From positions 1 through 23,098 of IMG/VR virus record IMGVR_UViG_3300010391_000080: DNA of 23,098 nucleotides; one strand, given 5' to 3'. This DNA is from a virus. The notes under the pieces are model-generated. The model was not told the DNA's origin and searched no databases. It saw only the letters and a list, made by a program, of their open reading frames with translations. This document shows positions 22,187 through 23,098 of the stretch, piece by piece (positions within the stretch are counted from its first letter, which is position 1; every line of letters starts with the position of its first letter). The position numbers and the translations under genes were made by a program.

Positions 22187-22936
22187 ATGGCCGCTACGAC
22201 GCATAATAACTATGAGAAGCTTCCGGCCGGCCCGGTGGATTGGGTGGCCGTATTCAATGACCTGTGCGACAAGCTGGAAGCCGGGCAGACGATGAAACTG
22301 ACAGCATCCGTGACCTTGGCCCAATATGATCCATTCTATGTGAAATCGGACGGCAAGGCAGGCAAGGCCACGAATCTCACAGCGTGTGTCGGGCTTTGGC
22401 AAAGCACGACAACGGCCGCCGATGCGATCGGGTATGGGCAACGATCAGGAATTATGGCAAAAGGCACGTGGACCTGGACCAAGGGAGGATTGATCTACAT
22501 AGTTGCCAATAGTTCACTGACCCAGACATTCACCCCCGGGGCTCACGTGGTCGGCCTGGCCATATCAGCGACGGGGATCCTACTCCTCCCTCGGATCCAG
22601 CCGAGAAATGAACTGGAAGGCGTAGCCCAGACGACGGATGCTACACCGGCGACTTTGTTGAATTTCACTTTGGCGGAAGGAAAAGCTTACCTTGTCGAGG
22701 CTCGGATCGTCGGCAAACAAGGCGACACGAACAGAGGAGCCTATATTCGAAGAGCTTTGGTTTACAGGCCCACCGGGGGATCCGCCACGCTACAGGGATC
22801 AGTGCAGGATGCGCTAACGGTGGAATCGGAAGCATCCTGGGACTGCACGATCGATGTGAACGGAAACGACGCGCGGATCAGAGTAACCGGTGCGGCTGTG
22901 ACAATCGATTGGATGGGCAAAATGAACGTAGTATAA
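22187..22936 (+). CDS. Tail fibre / receptor-binding-like protein
   Basis: A 249-aa protein. Its start is fixed by AAGGAGAT before ATG 22187 (MAATTHNNYEKLPAGPVDWV). Residues about 35-140 form a fibre module (LAQYDPFYVKSDGKAGKATN, GTWTWTKGGLIYIVANSSLT, TFTPGAHVVGLAISATGILL) of the same kind as the C-terminus of the exported protein at 6648. Residues about 145-249 are a second domain, found at the end of phage fibres: VAQTTDATPATLLNFTLAEG, KAYLVEARIVGKQ and the closing strands SWDCTIDVNGNDARIRVTGA. There is no signal peptide. It sits last in the tail cluster, where receptor-binding fibres usually lie. Host-binding function is inferred from position and domain style. Confidence 0.75.
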   Translation: MAATTHNNYEKLPAGPVDWVAVFNDLCDKLEAGQTMKLTASVTLAQYDPFYVKSDGKAGKATNLTACVGLWQSTTTAADAIGYGQRSGIMAKGTWTWTKGGLIYIVANSSLTQTFTPGAHVVGLAISATGILLLPRIQPRNELEGVAQTTDATPATLLNFTLAEGKAYLVEARIVGKQGDTNRGAYIRRALVYRPTGGSATLQGSVQDALTVESEASWDCTIDVNGNDARIRVTGAAVTIDWMGKMNVV

Positions 22937-22954
22937 AGTACCTGCCTAAAAAAG

Positions 22955-22975
22955 TTATCCACAGGTTTATCCACA
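22955..22975 (+). repeat. Two DnaA-box-like direct repeats (TTATCCACA)
   Basis: TTATCCACA occurs at 22955-22963 and 22967-22975, in a perfect 12-bp tandem TTATCCACAGGT, with a degenerate third (TTTTCCAGA) at 22979-22987. TTATCCACA is the strong DnaA-box consensus. The repeats lie in the non-coding stretch after the fibre gene. Two sites alone do not make an origin. The remaining bases to 23098 show a small hairpin (GGGC TCC GCCC near 23030) without a T run, and an open frame without a supported start. Confidence 0.65.
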
Positions 22976-23098
22976 GGTTTTTCCAGACAATTTGCAAAAG
23001 TTTCCAGAACCGCGTGCAAAGCTATATCCGGGCTCCGCCCGAAGAAAAAATACACCCTACAGGTGATTCCCGCGGGGGGAGGAAACCCGGAGACCGTC

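Noticed and set aside
22955-22975. Replication origin
   Set aside because: Two DnaA-like boxes alone, without an unwinding region or replication gene in view, are not enough.
22937-23098. Start of another gene (open frame ending ...KKKYTLQVIPAGGG)
   Set aside because: The frame is open to the window edge and the last residues look protein-like, but there is no convincing start codon or ribosome site; too little is visible to call.

Overview
The window holds most of the virion-structure region of a tailed phage or prophage. Every gene I can support reads on the + strand, packed head to tail, often with ATGA or short overlaps. The gene order is a chimera. The head genes follow the Mu plan: Mu gp29-like portal, Mu F-like head protein, Mu G-like morphogenesis protein, protease with nested scaffold, decoration protein, major capsid, then gp36- and gp37-like connectors. 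The tail genes follow a long non-contractile (lambda/GTA-like) plan: large tail-tube protein, frameshifted chaperone, 965-residue tape measure, small minor tail protein, DUF2163/gpL-like protein, NlpC/P60 peptidase, gpJ-like tip, fibre. I see no sheath or baseplate gene. Terminase, transposase/integrase and lysis genes are not in view. Family names come from reading the sequence; no search was run.

The DNA is GC-rich. Most of the larger intergenic gaps carry palindromic or repeated elements of the kind common between genes in Desulfobacterota and other environmental bacteria (GTAGGGGCGA...TCGCCCCTAC and TGGTAGGGC...GCCCTACCA types). This suggests a long-resident prophage in such a host, possibly an anaerobic deltaproteobacterial lineage. 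That assignment is inference.

Layout: 1-2244, portal, Mu F-like protein and Mu G-like protein. 2245-2926, a small insertion with an HTH protein, a zinc-ribbon protein, a G9 tract, 21-bp tandem repeats and a terminator-like hairpin. 2927-6608, ChaB-protease/scaffold, decoration protein, capsid and a small unknown protein. 6648-10236, three consecutive proteins with Sec-type signal peptides (fibre-like, LamG-like, beta-helix), which is unexpected inside a virion operon. 10239-13209, connectors, tail tube and chaperone. 13302-22936, tape measure to fibre. 22937-23098, non-coding, with two DnaA-box-like repeats.

The most notable signal is an in-frame TGA (1517-1519) in the Mu F-like gene, exactly where I expect the second Cys of the family's GWGCKC motif. 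The frame stays open and family-like for 69 more codons, and a hairpin resembling a bacterial SECIS starts 9 nt after the TGA. It is a candidate phage selenoprotein, or else a very recent nonsense mutation. Other notable points are the exported cassette, the tip protein split inside what looks like one domain, the slippery sites in the chaperone gene, and the number of host-type palindromes between late genes.
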